Shown: in pieces, positions 35,671 to 47,897 of the stretch | Layout: each line of letters opens with the position of its first letter | How positions within the stretch are numbered: position 1 is the first letter of the stretch | Assembly: GCF_004522095.1 (NCBI RefSeq) | Contig: NZ_SPUI01000002.1 | Span: 1,116,001-1,180,000 of the forward strand | Source of the DNA: Nocardioides sp. 503 | GTDB taxonomy: Bacteria > Actinomycetota > Actinomycetes > Propionibacteriales > Nocardioidaceae | Reading direction: 5' to 3' | Length of the DNA: 64,000 nucleotides | The notes under the pieces: generated by a model | What the model was told of the DNA's origin: nothing | Database searches by the model: none | The model's input: only the letters and a program-made list of their open reading frames with translations | Position numbers and translations under genes: made by a program

Positions 35671-36531
35671 TCAGGCCGGCCCCGGCTCCTCGTCGCCGCG
35701 GCGCTTCAGGTAGCGCTCGAACTCCCGGGCGATGGCCTCGCCGGAGGCCTCGGGCAGGTCGGCGGTGTCGCGGGTCTCCTCGAGGCTGCGCACGTAGTCG
35801 GCGATGTCCTCGTCCTCCTCGGCGAGCTCGTCGACGCCGCGCTCCCACGCGCGGGAGTCCTCGGGCAGGTCGCCGAGCGGGATGCTGACCTCGAGCAGGT
35901 CCTCCAGCTGGCCGATGAGCGCGAGGGTGGCCTTGGGGCACGGGGGCTGGGCGACGTAGTGGGGGACCGCCGCCCAGTACGACACCGCCGGCACGTCCAG
36001 CTTGACGCAGGCGTCCTGGAAGACCCCGACGATGCCGGTCGGTCCCTCGTAGGTCGAGTGCTCGAGCTTGAGGCGGTCGACCAGCTCGGGCTCGGTGGCG
36101 GTCCCGTTGACCGGGATGGGTCGGGTGTGGGGCGAGTCGGCCAGCAGCGCGCCGAGCGTGACCACCAGCTCGCCGCCCAGCTCGTCGACCGCGGCGAGCA
36201 GCTCCGCGCAGAACTGGCGCCAGCGCATGCTGGGCTCGATGCCGCGGATGAGGATGACGTCGCGGTCGAGGTCGGGCGGGGAGGCCACCGCGATCTGGGT
36301 GGTCGGCCAGGTCAGTCGGCGGTAGCCGTGCTCGTCGGTGCCGACCATCGGTCGGTTGACCTGGAAGTCGTAGAAGTCCTCCGGGTCCACCGCTCCCACG
36401 ACGCGGGCGTTCCACACGGTCATCAGGTGGTCCACCACGCCGGACGCGGCGTCGGCGGCGTCGTTCCACCCCTCGAAGGCGGCGATCACGATGGGATCGA
36501 CCAGGTCGGGGGCGGCATCGATCTCGATCAC
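35671..36531 (-). CDS. PAC2-family protein (proteasome assembly chaperone-like, ParJ-like)
   Basis: A 286-residue protein with a PAC2 domain: [19 protein letters not shown] at the N-terminus and [19 protein letters not shown] in the middle. An acidic C-terminal part ends in a helical basic segment. Eukaryotic relatives assist 20S proteasome assembly. The Streptomyces homologue is, from memory, ParJ, which binds ParA. It lies about 12 kb from mpa, so a link to the proteasome is possible but unproven. GTG start, leaderless: TAGGCT ends 6 nt upstream on its strand (36538-36543). Confidence 0.88.
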   Translation of the reverse strand: MIEIDAAPDLVDPIVIAAFEGWNDAADAASGVVDHLMTVWNARVVGAVDPEDFYDFQVNRPMVGTDEHGYRRLTWPTTQIAVASPPDLDRDVILIRGIEPSMRWRQFCAELLAAVDELGGELVVTLGALLADSPHTRPIPVNGTATEPELVDRLKLEHSTYEGPTGIVGVFQDACVKLDVPAVSYWAAVPHYVAQPPCPKATLALIGQLEDLLEVSIPLGDLPEDSRAWERGVDELAEEDEDIADYVRSLEETRDTADLPEASGEAIAREFERYLKRRGDEEPGPA

Positions 36532-36651
36532 GGCGAAAGCCTAGTCCGCGCCTCCGTCCACCGGGCGGGGGAATGGGCACGGGGGGGCCCTCGTTGGACT
36601 CCACGGGGATTTCGCCGCGTCCCAGCCGCGGTGTCACCATTCGGAATCCGA

Positions 36652-36680
36652 GTCCACGTCGTGGACGCGCTTCCTACGCT
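36652..36680 (+). promoter_or_regulatory. metH promoter with palindromic operator
   Basis: GTCCACGTCGTGGAC (36652-36666) is a perfect 7-bp-arm dyad with one central base. TACGCT (36675-36680) is a plausible -10 box, which puts the dyad over the -35 position, as for a repressor. A GC hairpin at 36687-36706 (CCGGCGCC with GGCGCCGG, 4-nt loop) lies in the short leader before GAGAGGAG. No B12 or SAM riboswitch was recognised. Confidence 0.5.
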
Positions 36681-36726
36681 GGAACTCCGGCGCCGCACGG
36701 CGCCGGCCGAGCCCGAGAGGAGTCCT

Positions 36727-40464
<3,738 letters not shown>

Positions 40465-40498
40465 GCCGGCCGCCGTCGCGGACCTGCGCCCCGCCGCC

Positions 40499-41128
40499 GT
40501 GCTGTGGGACATGGACGGGACGCTGGTCGACACCGAGCCGTACTGGATCGACGTGGAGTACGAGCTGGCCGAGGAGTACGGCGGCACCTGGAGCCGCGAG
40601 CACGCCCTGGAGCTGGTCGGCAACGACCTGCTCTCCTCCGGCCGCTACATCCGCGAGCACATGGGGATCGACCTCTCGCCGGAGGAGATCGTGGAGCGGC
40701 TGCTCGACGGCGTCGTCGCGCGGGTGTCCCAGCAGGTCCCGTGGTGCCCGGGCGCCCGCGAGATGCTGATCGCGCTGCGCGAGGCCGACGTCCCGATGGC
40801 GCTGGTGACGATGTCGTACGCGCGCTTCGTGGCGCCGATCCTCGAGCAGCTGCCGCCCGGCACCTTCGACGCGATCGTCACCGGCGACCAGGTCACTCAC
40901 GGCAAGCCCCACCCCGAGCCCTACCTCACCGCCGCGGCCACGCTGGGGGTGGCGCCGGACGCGTGCGTCGCCGTCGAGGACTCCACCACCGGCACCACCT
41001 CGGCCGTCAGCGCCGGCTGCCAGGTCCTGGTCATCCCCAACCACGTCACCGTCGCCCCCGGCCCCGCCCGCCACTTCCGCGACTCCCTCGTCGGCCTCAC
41101 CGTCGCCGACCTCGCCGCCCTCGCCTGA
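40499..41128 (+). CDS. HAD-family hydrolase (beta-phosphoglucomutase/phosphatase type)
   Basis: A 209-residue HAD enzyme. DMDGTLVDTEP holds the nucleophile Asp, TMSY the motif-II Thr, and KPHPEPYL plus AVEDSTTG the Lys and metal-site Asp. A four-helix cap lies between. It hydrolyses or moves a sugar-type phosphate; the substrate is unknown. It starts 34 bp after metH and is likely co-transcribed. No ATG/GTG exists upstream in frame, though homologues often carry a few more residues. Confidence 0.85.
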   Translation: MLWDMDGTLVDTEPYWIDVEYELAEEYGGTWSREHALELVGNDLLSSGRYIREHMGIDLSPEEIVERLLDGVVARVSQQVPWCPGAREMLIALREADVPMALVTMSYARFVAPILEQLPPGTFDAIVTGDQVTHGKPHPEPYLTAAATLGVAPDACVAVEDSTTGTTSAVSAGCQVLVIPNHVTVAPGPARHFRDSLVGLTVADLAALA

Positions 41129-41160
41129 CGGCCTCGGCCGCGCCGCGCGGCCTGTCACCC

Positions 41161-41225
41161 CTGCGGTTTGGTCACCAACCCCCCCGTTGGCGCCCGCCAA
41201 CGGGCGGGTGGTGTCCAAAACGCGG
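41161..41225. repeat. Dispersed inverted repeat, copy 10, with a replacement hairpin
   Basis: The left outer arm is intact (CTGCGGTTTGGTCACCAACC). The centre is replaced by a perfect 10-bp stem CCCGTTGGCG/CGCCAACGGG with a 2-nt loop (41183-41204). The right arm is eroded (GGGTGGTGTCCAAAACGCG) yet still roughly complementary to the left. It lies 32 nt after the HAD stop. Folding potential has been kept while the sequence changed. Confidence 0.85.
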
Positions 41226-41244
41226 GGGTCTTGAGCAGTCGCGG

Positions 41245-41262
41245 GGTGGTCCTAGTACCACC
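41245..41262. promoter_or_regulatory. Palindromic operator candidate upstream of the secreted-protein gene
   Basis: GGTGGTCCTAGTACCACC is an 18-bp dyad with 16 symmetric positions (GGTGGTnCTAGnACCACC). It lies 63 nt before the ATG of the small secreted protein, which precedes a two-component system. Binding by that response regulator is a reasonable guess. Confidence 0.5.
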
Positions 41263-41325
41263 GGACAATGGCGGCCGGCACCCGGCGCGGCGGAGGGTTG
41301 GACCCACACCGACCAAGGAGAAGCC

Positions 41326-41772
41326 ATGAACACCACCCCCCGCACTCACACCGCCCCCAGCGCAGTCCGCACCGTCGCCCGCACCGCCACCCGGTCCGCC
41401 GGCGCCCTCGTCCTGGCCGCCTCGCTCGGAGCGGGCCTCGCGGGCGCCGCCAACGCCTCCTCCGACGACGACCGGGTCATCCGGACCGGGTCCTGCAGCG
41501 GCTCGACGGACTGGAAGATCAAGGCCAAGGAGGACGACGGCCGGATCGAGGTCGAGGCCGAGATCGACAGCAACCGCACCGGGCAGACCTGGCGCTGGCG
41601 TCTGGTCCACAACGGCTCGGTCTCCGCGAAGGGGACCTCGCGCACCCGGGGCCGCAGCGGCTCCTTCTCCGTCGAGCGCAAGACCGTGGACGCCTCGGGC
41701 AAGGACTCCTTCACCTTCCGGGCCCGCAACCCGCGCAGCGGCGAGCGCTGCGTCGCGCGCGTCTCCTACTGA
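41326..41772 (+). CDS. Small secreted basic protein of unknown function
   Basis: A 148-residue protein. A signal peptide (about 1-44, hydrophobic ALVLAASLGAGLAGAA, cleavage near ANA-SS) precedes a mature domain of about 104 residues rich in charged residues. It has predicted beta strands (DWKIKAKEDDGRIEVEAEID, WRWRLVHNG) and two Cys (in GSCSGS and GERCVAR) that could form a disulfide. No family is recognised. AAGGAG lies 7 nt before the ATG. It lies 24 bp upstream of a sensor kinase gene, so it may be the partner, ligand or target of that system. Confidence 0.75.
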   Translation: MNTTPRTHTAPSAVRTVARTATRSAGALVLAASLGAGLAGAANASSDDDRVIRTGSCSGSTDWKIKAKEDDGRIEVEAEIDSNRTGQTWRWRLVHNGSVSAKGTSRTRGRSGSFSVERKTVDASGKDSFTFRARNPRSGERCVARVSY

Positions 41773-41796
41773 GGCACGGGCGATACTGGGCCGACC

Positions 41797-43083
41797 ATGA
41801 CCGTGCCCGGACTCAGCGCCCTGCGCAGCCCCGTGACGCAGTTCGTGCTCACGGGGCTCGCCACGCTGGCGGTGCTGGTGCTGCTCACCGGCTACCTCGG
41901 CGGCCGGGCCGCTCGCGACGAGGCGCTCGTCGACGCCCGCGCCACCACGAGCGTGCTGGCGCACTCGGTCGCGGAGCCTGAGATGCGCCGCGGGCTCGTG
42001 GCCGGGGATGCCGGCGCCGTCGACCAGTTCGACCGCATGGTCCTCGACCGGCTGGTCGTCGGCGACGTGCGCCGGATCAAGATCTGGGACCGGGACGGGC
42101 GCATCATCTACTCCGACGAGGCGCGCCTCATCGGGGAGCGGTTCGCCCTGGACGGCGAGGAGCTCGAGGTCCTGGACGAGGGCGGGACCGAGGCCGAGGT
42201 CTCGGACCTCGCGGAGCCCGAGAACCGCTTCGAGGCCGGCGACCAGGGGCTCGTCGAGGTCTACACCCGCATCGAGAGCCCCGAGGGTGAGCCGCTCCTC
42301 TTCGAGGCCTACTTCTCCTCGCGCGACATCGAGGCCCGCCGCAGCGAGGTGCTCGCGCCGTTCCGGGAGATCACCGTGGGCGCGCTGCTGGTCCTCGTCG
42401 CGGTGGCCACCTCGATGCTGTGGGTGCTGACCCGGCGCCTGACCCGAGCCGGTCTCGAGCGCGAGCGGCTGCTGCGCAGCGCCGCCACCGCCTCCGACGC
42501 CGAACGTCGCCGCGTCGCCCGCGACCTGCACGACGGCGTGGTGCAGGACCTGGCCGGTACGACGTTCGGGGTCGCCGCCCTGGCCCGTGAGCTGCCGCCA
42601 CCCCAGCGCGAGCGCCTCGACGAGGCCGCCGGGTCGCTGCGCACGAGCCTGCGTGCGCTCCGCTCGCTGCTGGTGGAGATCCACCCGCCCGGCCTGACCG
42701 CGGAAGGCCTGCCCTCCGCCCTCGACGACCTGACCGCACCCGCGGCCGCCGAGGGCGTCGACGTCCAGGTGCACGTGAGCCCGCTCGGCGACGTCCACCC
42801 CGACGTCGTCGCGCTCGTCTGGCGCGTCGCCCAGGAGGCGGTACGAAACACCCTGCGCCACGCGCACGCCGACCACCTGCGGGTCTCGGTGCAGAGCGAG
42901 GGGGACTCGATCGTGCTGGAGGTCGCCGACGACGGTCAGGGCTTCGACCCGGACCAGCCGCGCCCCGGGACCCACTACGGCCTGCGCGGGCTCGAGAGCC
43001 TCGTGCGCGACACCGGAGGCACCCTGGACGTCTCCTCCTCACCGGGTGCGGGCGCCCGGGTCGTCGTGCGGGTGCCGCGATGA
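41797..43083 (+). CDS. Two-component sensor histidine kinase (HisKA_3 type)
   Basis: A 428-residue membrane kinase. Helix 1 is at about 15-35, an extracytoplasmic sensor domain at about 36-185, and helix 2 at about 190-212. The HisKA_3 segment RRVARDLHDGVVQDLAG has phospho-His at about 245. The HATPase domain shows EAVRNTLRHAHA and VADDGQGFDP. The signal is unknown. Its stop overlaps the ATG of the response regulator (ATGA), so they are made together. GATACT nine bases upstream may be a -10 box. Confidence 0.9.
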   Translation: MTVPGLSALRSPVTQFVLTGLATLAVLVLLTGYLGGRAARDEALVDARATTSVLAHSVAEPEMRRGLVAGDAGAVDQFDRMVLDRLVVGDVRRIKIWDRDGRIIYSDEARLIGERFALDGEELEVLDEGGTEAEVSDLAEPENRFEAGDQGLVEVYTRIESPEGEPLLFEAYFSSRDIEARRSEVLAPFREITVGALLVLVAVATSMLWVLTRRLTRAGLERERLLRSAATASDAERRRVARDLHDGVVQDLAGTTFGVAALARELPPPQRERLDEAAGSLRTSLRALRSLLVEIHPPGLTAEGLPSALDDLTAPAAAEGVDVQVHVSPLGDVHPDVVALVWRVAQEAVRNTLRHAHADHLRVSVQSEGDSIVLEVADDGQGFDPDQPRPGTHYGLRGLESLVRDTGGTLDVSSSPGAGARVVVRVPR

Positions 43084-43721
43084 GCATCCGCGTCGTGCTG
43101 GTCGACGACCATGCCGTCGTACGCACCGGGCTGGCGCAGCTGCTCGACGGCTCCGAGGGCATCGAGGTGGTCGGCAGCGCCGCGACCGGCGAGGAGGCCA
43201 TCGACGTGGTGCGCGAGAGCAGCCCGGAGGTGGTCCTGATGGACCTGCAGATGCCGGGCATGGACGGGGTCGCCGCCACGCGGCGCATCCTGGCGGACAG
43301 CCCGAGCGCCCAGGTGCTCGTCCTGACCTCCTACTCCGACGCCGAGCGCATCGTCGCGGCGCTGGACGCCGGCGCGGTGGGCTACCTCCTCAAGGACGCC
43401 GACCCCGAGGAGATCATCTCGGGGGTCCGGGCGGTCAGCCGTGGGGAGTCGCCGCTGCACCCGCGTGCGGCCAGGACCCTGCTGACGGCGCGCTCCACCA
43501 GCCCTACCGCCGGCCCGGCCTCCGGGCTCACGCCGCGCGAGCTGGAGGTGCTGGCGCTGGTCCGCGCCGGGCTCGCCAACAAGCAGATCGCCCGGCGGCT
43601 GGGCATCTCCGAGCGCACGGTCAAGGCGCACCTCACCTCGACCTTCGCCCGCATCGGCGTCGTCGACCGCACCCAGGCCGCCGTCTGGGCCGAGCGGCAC
43701 GACGTCGGCGACGGGCGCTGA
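43080..43721 (+). CDS. NarL/LuxR-family response regulator
   Basis: A 213-residue regulator. The receiver domain holds phospho-Asp55 in VLMDLQMPGMDG and Lys in YLLKDADPEE. The C-terminal LuxR-type helix-turn-helix reads LTPRELEVLALVRAGLANKQ and then GISERTVKAHLT. It is the partner of the kinase overlapping it upstream. Likely targets include its own locus, in view of the palindrome at 41245-41262 (inference). Confidence 0.92.
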   Translation: MSIRVVLVDDHAVVRTGLAQLLDGSEGIEVVGSAATGEEAIDVVRESSPEVVLMDLQMPGMDGVAATRRILADSPSAQVLVLTSYSDAERIVAALDAGAVGYLLKDADPEEIISGVRAVSRGESPLHPRAARTLLTARSTSPTAGPASGLTPRELEVLALVRAGLANKQIARRLGISERTVKAHLTSTFARIGVVDRTQAAVWAERHDVGDGR

Positions 43722-43724
43722 CCC

Positions 43725-43788
43725 CTGCGGTTTGGTCACCAACCGCAGGTTCAAGGCCCTCCGACGTGGGTAGGTGACCAAACCGCAG
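43725..43788. repeat. Dispersed 65-bp inverted repeat, copy 11
   Basis: Begins 3 nt after the response-regulator stop and ends 8 nt before the stop of the convergent nuclease gene. The inner right arm is eroded (GTGGGTAGGTGACC); the outer arms pair perfectly. Confidence 0.92.
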
Positions 43789-43796
43789 GCGAAGCG

Positions 43797-44705
43797 TCAG
43801 CCGAGCACCGGCGCGTCGGGCCCGGGCGGCGGGTCGGCGACGACGGCGTCGACCGCGGGCAACGGCGGGGGAGTGCCGCCCCACTCGGGGCAGATCGCCT
43901 GGTGGGCGCACCAGTCGCACAGGCGGTTGCGGCGGGCGCGCCAGTCCTGGGTCTCGCGGGCGTGGCGGATCGCCTCCCAGACGGCCTCCACCTTGCGCTC
44001 GGTGGCCAGGAGGTCGTCCTCGTCGGGCTCGTAGCGCAGGATCTCGCCGTTGCCGAGGTAGACCAGCTGCAGCACGGCGGGCACGACGCCGCGGGTGCGC
44101 CAGATGACCACCGCGTAGAACCTCATCTGGAACAGCGCCTTGGCCTCGAAGCCCTCGGTGGGCGAGCGCCCGGTCTTGTAGTCGACGACCCGGATCGCGC
44201 CGTCCGGGGCGATGTCGAGGCGGTCGACGAAGCCGCGCAGCAGCAGCTTGGAGTCCAGCAGCGCCTCGACGTACAGCTCGCGCTCCGCCGGCTCGATGCG
44301 CTGAGGGTCCTCCAGCGAGAAGTAGCGGTCGAGCACGACACGGCATGACGCCAGCCAGGCGGCGACGTCGGGACCCTCGGTGCCGAACATCTCCGCCACC
44401 CCGGGCTCCGCGTCCAGCAGCTCGTCCCAGGCCGGCATCAGCAGACCCCGCGCCTGCTCGGGCGTCCGGTCCACGGCGGGCAGGTCGAACAGGTTCTCCA
44501 GGACGCGGTGGACGACGGTGCCGCGGACGGCGTCGACCGAGTAGGGCTCGGGCAGCTTGTCGATGGTGCGGTAGCGGTAGAGCAGCGGGCAGGTCAGGAA
44601 GTCGCCGGCGCGGCTGGGCGACAGGGCGCCGAGCACCTCGACCCCGTCGACCGGGGTGGAGACGCGCTCGGCGGGCGAGGGCGCCGCCGTGTCCTGGACC
44701 GTCAT
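43797..44705 (-). CDS. RecB-family PD-(D/E)XK exonuclease-like protein
   Basis: A 302-residue nuclease-fold protein. It has an N-terminal SPSRAGDFLTCPLLYRYR, RGTVVHRVLENLF (motif QhxxY-type region), the catalytic GFVDRLDIAPDGAIRVVDYKTG, and a C-terminal CDWCAHQAIC. The four Cys fit the 4Fe-4S cluster of RecB/AddB/Cas4-like nucleases. Role: DNA repair processing. It is stand-alone, as in the mycobacterial neighbourhood of trmI (Rv2119, recalled). The ATG at 44705 is chosen over a long upstream extension that runs into low-complexity DNA. Confidence 0.85.
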   Translation of the reverse strand: MTVQDTAAPSPAERVSTPVDGVEVLGALSPSRAGDFLTCPLLYRYRTIDKLPEPYSVDAVRGTVVHRVLENLFDLPAVDRTPEQARGLLMPAWDELLDAEPGVAEMFGTEGPDVAAWLASCRVVLDRYFSLEDPQRIEPAERELYVEALLDSKLLLRGFVDRLDIAPDGAIRVVDYKTGRSPTEGFEAKALFQMRFYAVVIWRTRGVVPAVLQLVYLGNGEILRYEPDEDDLLATERKVEAVWEAIRHARETQDWRARRNRLCDWCAHQAICPEWGGTPPPLPAVDAVVADPPPGPDAPVLG

Positions 44706-44801
44706 GCTGACCTCACGCCCCGACCCTAGGCCAGCCCACCGACAGCCACCCACGCCCCACCAGCGGTCAGCCGGCGCCGTACCGCCCGTCCCGCGGGGCC
44801 A

Positions 44802-44835
44802 GCCGAGCCCGCCGAGCCCGCCGAGCCCGCCGAGC
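44802..44835. repeat. 9-bp tandem repeat in a divergent promoter region
   Basis: GCCGAGCCC is repeated three times plus a partial fourth unit. It lies between the divergent nuclease and protease starts (44705 and 44872). Such short arrays can change length by slippage; an effect on promoter spacing is possible but speculative. Confidence 0.75.
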
Positions 44836-44871
44836 AATGGTCCGGACCCAGTGGTCCGATAGGTTCGGTGT

Positions 44872-46008
44872 GTGCCCGACCCCGCCCCACCGCCCCGAGA
44901 GTCCCGGCCTCCCGGGACCTTCAAGCTGGGCACCATCGCGGGCAGCGACGTGCTGGTGTCGTCGTCGTGGTTCGTCATCGCCGGCCTGATCGCCTACATG
45001 TACGCCCCCGTCGTCGAGCGCACGCAGCCCGGCCTCGGAGTGTGGAAATACGTCGCCGGGCTGTCCTTCGCGGTCATCCTCTACGGGTCGATCCTGCTCC
45101 ACGAGGCCTCGCACGCCATCGTGGCGCGTCGCTTCGGCTTCCAGGTCCGCTCCATCACGCTGCACTTCCTGGGCGGCATGACGTCGATCGAGGGCGAGTC
45201 ACGCACGCCGCGCCAGGAGTTCTGGATCGCCGTCGTCGGGCCCCTCACCTCGATCGCCGTCGGCGGGGCGGCCGTCGGGCTCTGGTTCGTGACCCCCGAC
45301 GGCCTCCTGCGGGTGGCGGTCTACGGCCTCGCGACCGCCAACCTGCTCGTCGGCGTCCTCAACCTGGTCCCGGGCCTGCCCCTGGACGGCGGCCGGGTGC
45401 TCAAGTCGCTGGTGTGGCGGGCCACCGGCAACGTCCACCGCGGCACGGTCGCGGCGGGGTGGGGCGGTCGGGTCACCGCCGGCGCGGTCCTGCTGTGGCC
45501 GCTGCTGCAGAAGCAGATCTTCGGACGGCCCCCCGACGTCTTCGACTTCCTGATCTCGCTGCTCATCGCGGTCTTCCTGTGGTCCGGTGCCACCGCGGCG
45601 ATCGCGTCGGGCCGGCTGCGCTCCCGCCTGCCCGACCTGCGCGCCCGCGACCTCGCCCGCCGTACCCTCGCCGTCCCCGACGACCTGCCCCTGTCCGAGG
45701 CCGTACGTCGCGCCCAGGACGCCCACGCGGGCAGCATCGTCACCGTCACGAGCAGCGGGCGGCCCATCGGCGTCGTCAACGAGGCCGCGCTGCTGGCCAC
45801 GCCTGCGGACCGCCGGCCCTGGGTGGCGGTGTCGACCGTGGCCCGCACGCTCGACGAGGGGCTCAGCCTGCCGGTGGCGATCAACGGGGAGGACCTGGTC
45901 CTGGCGATCAACCGCAACCCGTCGGCGGAGTACGTCCTGGTCGAGGACGACGGCTCGGTCTTCGGCGTGCTGTCCACCGCCGACGTCGACCGAGCGTTTC
46001 GCCAGTGA
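44872..46008 (+). CDS. Site-2 protease-like M50 metallopeptidase with CBS domains
   Basis: A 378-residue intramembrane protease. HEASHAIVARRFG in helix 2-3 is the zinc HExxH motif, and NLVPGLPLDGGRVLKSL supplies the third ligand Asp. About six helices are followed by a cytoplasmic region with two CBS-like repeats (about 245-375), which usually bind adenosyl ligands. The substrate is unknown, perhaps an anti-sigma factor. TAGGTT (44860-44865) lies 6 nt before the GTG, indicating leaderless mRNA. Confidence 0.88.
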   Translation: MPDPAPPPRESRPPGTFKLGTIAGSDVLVSSSWFVIAGLIAYMYAPVVERTQPGLGVWKYVAGLSFAVILYGSILLHEASHAIVARRFGFQVRSITLHFLGGMTSIEGESRTPRQEFWIAVVGPLTSIAVGGAAVGLWFVTPDGLLRVAVYGLATANLLVGVLNLVPGLPLDGGRVLKSLVWRATGNVHRGTVAAGWGGRVTAGAVLLWPLLQKQIFGRPPDVFDFLISLLIAVFLWSGATAAIASGRLRSRLPDLRARDLARRTLAVPDDLPLSEAVRRAQDAHAGSIVTVTSSGRPIGVVNEAALLATPADRRPWVAVSTVARTLDEGLSLPVAINGEDLVLAINRNPSAEYVLVEDDGSVFGVLSTADVDRAFRQ

Positions 46009-46034
46009 GGGCCCGGCGACAGTAGGGTTCCGCG

Positions 46035-47063
46035 GTGTCCTCGACTCTCCCGCACGACGACGATGTCGACCCCCGAGCCTGGTCCGGGGTCCACCGCGGC
46101 CCCCTGCGCGAGGGCGAGTGGGTGCGCCTCGTGGACGCCAAGGGCCGCAAGCACAACATCTGCCTCGAGGCCGGCAAGACCTTCCACACCAACCGCGGCG
46201 GGATGTCCCACGACGACCTAATCGGGCGCGAGGAGGGCTTCACGGTCGTCTCCACCTCCGGCGGGGAGTACCTCGTGTTCCGGCCGCTGCTCTCGGAGTT
46301 CGTGGTCTCCATGCCGCGAGGTGCAGCGGTCGTCTACCCCAAGGACGCGGCCCAGATCGTGGCGATGGCCGACATCTTCCCCGGCGCTGACGTCGTCGAG
46401 GCGGGCGTGGGGTCCGGGGCGCTGACCTGCTCGCTGCTGCGCGCGGTCGGGCCGTTCGGCCGGGTGACCTCCTACGAGCGCCGGGAGGAGTTCGCCGACG
46501 TCGCCCGCAAGAACGTCACCCAGTTCTTCGGCGCCCCCGACGGGGAGACGCATCCCGCGTGGTCGCTGCGGCTCGGAGACCTCGCCGAGGAGCTGCCCAC
46601 CACCGGCGAGCGCTACGACCGCGTCATCCTGGACATGCTCGCCCCGTGGGAGTGCCTCGACGCCACCGCCGACGCGCTGCGACCCGGCGGGATCGTGTGC
46701 GCCTACGTCGCCACCACGACCCAGCTGTCGCGGTTCATGGAGACGGTGCGCCTGCACGGCGGATTCACCGAGCCGCAGGCGTGGGAGTCGCTCGTGCGCG
46801 ACTGGCACGTCGAGGGCCTCGCCGTACGACCCGGCCACAAGATGATCGGCCACACCGCCTTCCTGGTCACCGCCCGGCGGATGGCGCCGGGCCAGAAGGC
46901 GCCGCTGAAGCGCCGCCGACCGGCTCCCGGCGCCTACGGCCCGGACTACACCGGCCCCCGCGCCGAGGAGGTGGCCGAGGAGATCACCGAGCCGACCGGG
47001 GTCGCCGAGGGAATCGGTGACGGTCGGAGCGCAGCCGTGACGGGGGAGCCCGAGACCGCGTGA
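46035..47063 (+). CDS. trmI: tRNA (adenine-58-N1)-methyltransferase TrmI
   Basis: A 342-residue SAM-dependent enzyme making m1A58 in the T-loop of tRNA. An N-terminal beta domain is followed by a Rossmann methyltransferase: VVEAGVGSGALTCSLLRAVG (SAM motif I) and YDRVILDMLAPWECL (motif IV). The 60-residue C-terminal tail is basic and then acidic and is variable. TAGGGT (46023-46028) lies 6 nt before the GTG, so leaderless. Its stop overlaps the next GTG (GTGA). Confidence 0.93.
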   Translation: MSSTLPHDDDVDPRAWSGVHRGPLREGEWVRLVDAKGRKHNICLEAGKTFHTNRGGMSHDDLIGREEGFTVVSTSGGEYLVFRPLLSEFVVSMPRGAAVVYPKDAAQIVAMADIFPGADVVEAGVGSGALTCSLLRAVGPFGRVTSYERREEFADVARKNVTQFFGAPDGETHPAWSLRLGDLAEELPTTGERYDRVILDMLAPWECLDATADALRPGGIVCAYVATTTQLSRFMETVRLHGGFTEPQAWESLVRDWHVEGLAVRPGHKMIGHTAFLVTARRMAPGQKAPLKRRRPAPGAYGPDYTGPRAEEVAEEITEPTGVAEGIGDGRSAAVTGEPETA

Positions 47064-47791
47064 GGCCGTTCCTCCTGCTGTCGATCCGCTCCGAGCCCGA
47101 CGCGGTCGCGGAGGAGTACGACGCCTTCCGCCGCTTCCTCGAGGTCTCGCCGGAGGAGCTGGAGACCCGGTCCTTGGCGACCGGTCCGCTCGGCGAGGTG
47201 TCCCTGGACGACTGGTCCGGGATCCTGCTGGGCGGCGGCGCCTTCACGGTCTCGGACCCCGAGGAGCGCAAGTCGGCGGCCCAGCGGCGCACCGAGGACG
47301 ACCTCGCGGTCCTGCTCGACTCCGTCGTCGCCGCGGACTTCCCGTTCCTCGGCGCCTGCTTCGGCATCGGCACCCTGGGCACCCACCAGGGCGGCGTCGT
47401 GGACACCAGCCACCCCGAGCCGGTCGGCCCGCTCGCGGTCACCGTCACCGAGGCAGGCTCGGCCGACCCGCTGTTCGCGTCGGTGCCGCGCGACTTCACG
47501 GCGTACGGCGGTCACAAGGAGGCCTTGTCCCGGCTGCCGGCCCACGCGACCCTGCTGGCCACCTCCGAGGCGTGCCCGGTGCAGGCCTTTCGGGTGGGCG
47601 AGAACGTCTACGCGACGCAGTTCCACCCCGAGCTCGACCTGCCGGGCATCCTGACCCGGATCGCGGTCTACGCCACCTTCGGCTACTTCGACCCCAGCGA
47701 GGTCGCCGACCTGCAGGCCGCGGCCGCTCGCGCCGTCGTCACCCACCCCGGCCTGCTGCTGCGCAACTTCGCCCGGCGCTACGCGCGCTGA
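47060..47791 (+). CDS. Class I glutamine amidotransferase-like protein
   Basis: A 243-residue GATase-1 domain protein. GACFGIGTLGTHQGG holds the nucleophile Cys, and ATQFHPELDLPG the catalytic His and Glu. No synthetase partner is adjacent, so it is either a GMP-synthase-like glutaminase or a peptidase of unknown substrate. It overlaps the trmI stop and is co-translated with it. Confidence 0.85.
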   Translation: MRPFLLLSIRSEPDAVAEEYDAFRRFLEVSPEELETRSLATGPLGEVSLDDWSGILLGGGAFTVSDPEERKSAAQRRTEDDLAVLLDSVVAADFPFLGACFGIGTLGTHQGGVVDTSHPEPVGPLAVTVTEAGSADPLFASVPRDFTAYGGHKEALSRLPAHATLLATSEACPVQAFRVGENVYATQFHPELDLPGILTRIAVYATFGYFDPSEVADLQAAAARAVVTHPGLLLRNFARRYAR

Positions 47792-47823
47792 CCGCCGCCT
47801 TCGTCCTCCCGAGGCCCATGACC

Positions 47824-47888
47824 CTGCGGTTTGGTCACAAACCGCAACCCCGGAGGCCCCTGACGTGCGGTTGGTGACCAAACCGCAG
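47824..47888. repeat. Dispersed 65-bp inverted repeat, copy 12
   Basis: Lies 32 nt after the amidotransferase stop and upstream of mpa; the genes run the same way. The left inner arm has the CACAAACCGCA allele. It separates the trmI unit from the proteasome genes. Confidence 0.92.
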
Positions 47889-47897
47889 GGCCGCTGG

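Noticed and set aside
35590..36726. N-terminal extension of metH by 379 codons
   Set aside because: It would run antisense through the PAC2 gene and a dispersed repeat; metH homology starts just after the GTG at 36727, which has a good ribosome-binding site.
36532..36726. Cobalamin or SAM riboswitch upstream of metH
   Set aside because: No B12 box or SAM-family core recognised by eye; the leader after the likely promoter is only about 40 nt.
41797..43721. The NarL-type regulator as the DosR that binds 26827-26844
   Set aside because: The receiver and helix-turn-helix look like a generic LiaR/NarL member, and the kinase has a membrane sensor without the GAF haem domains of DosS/DosT.
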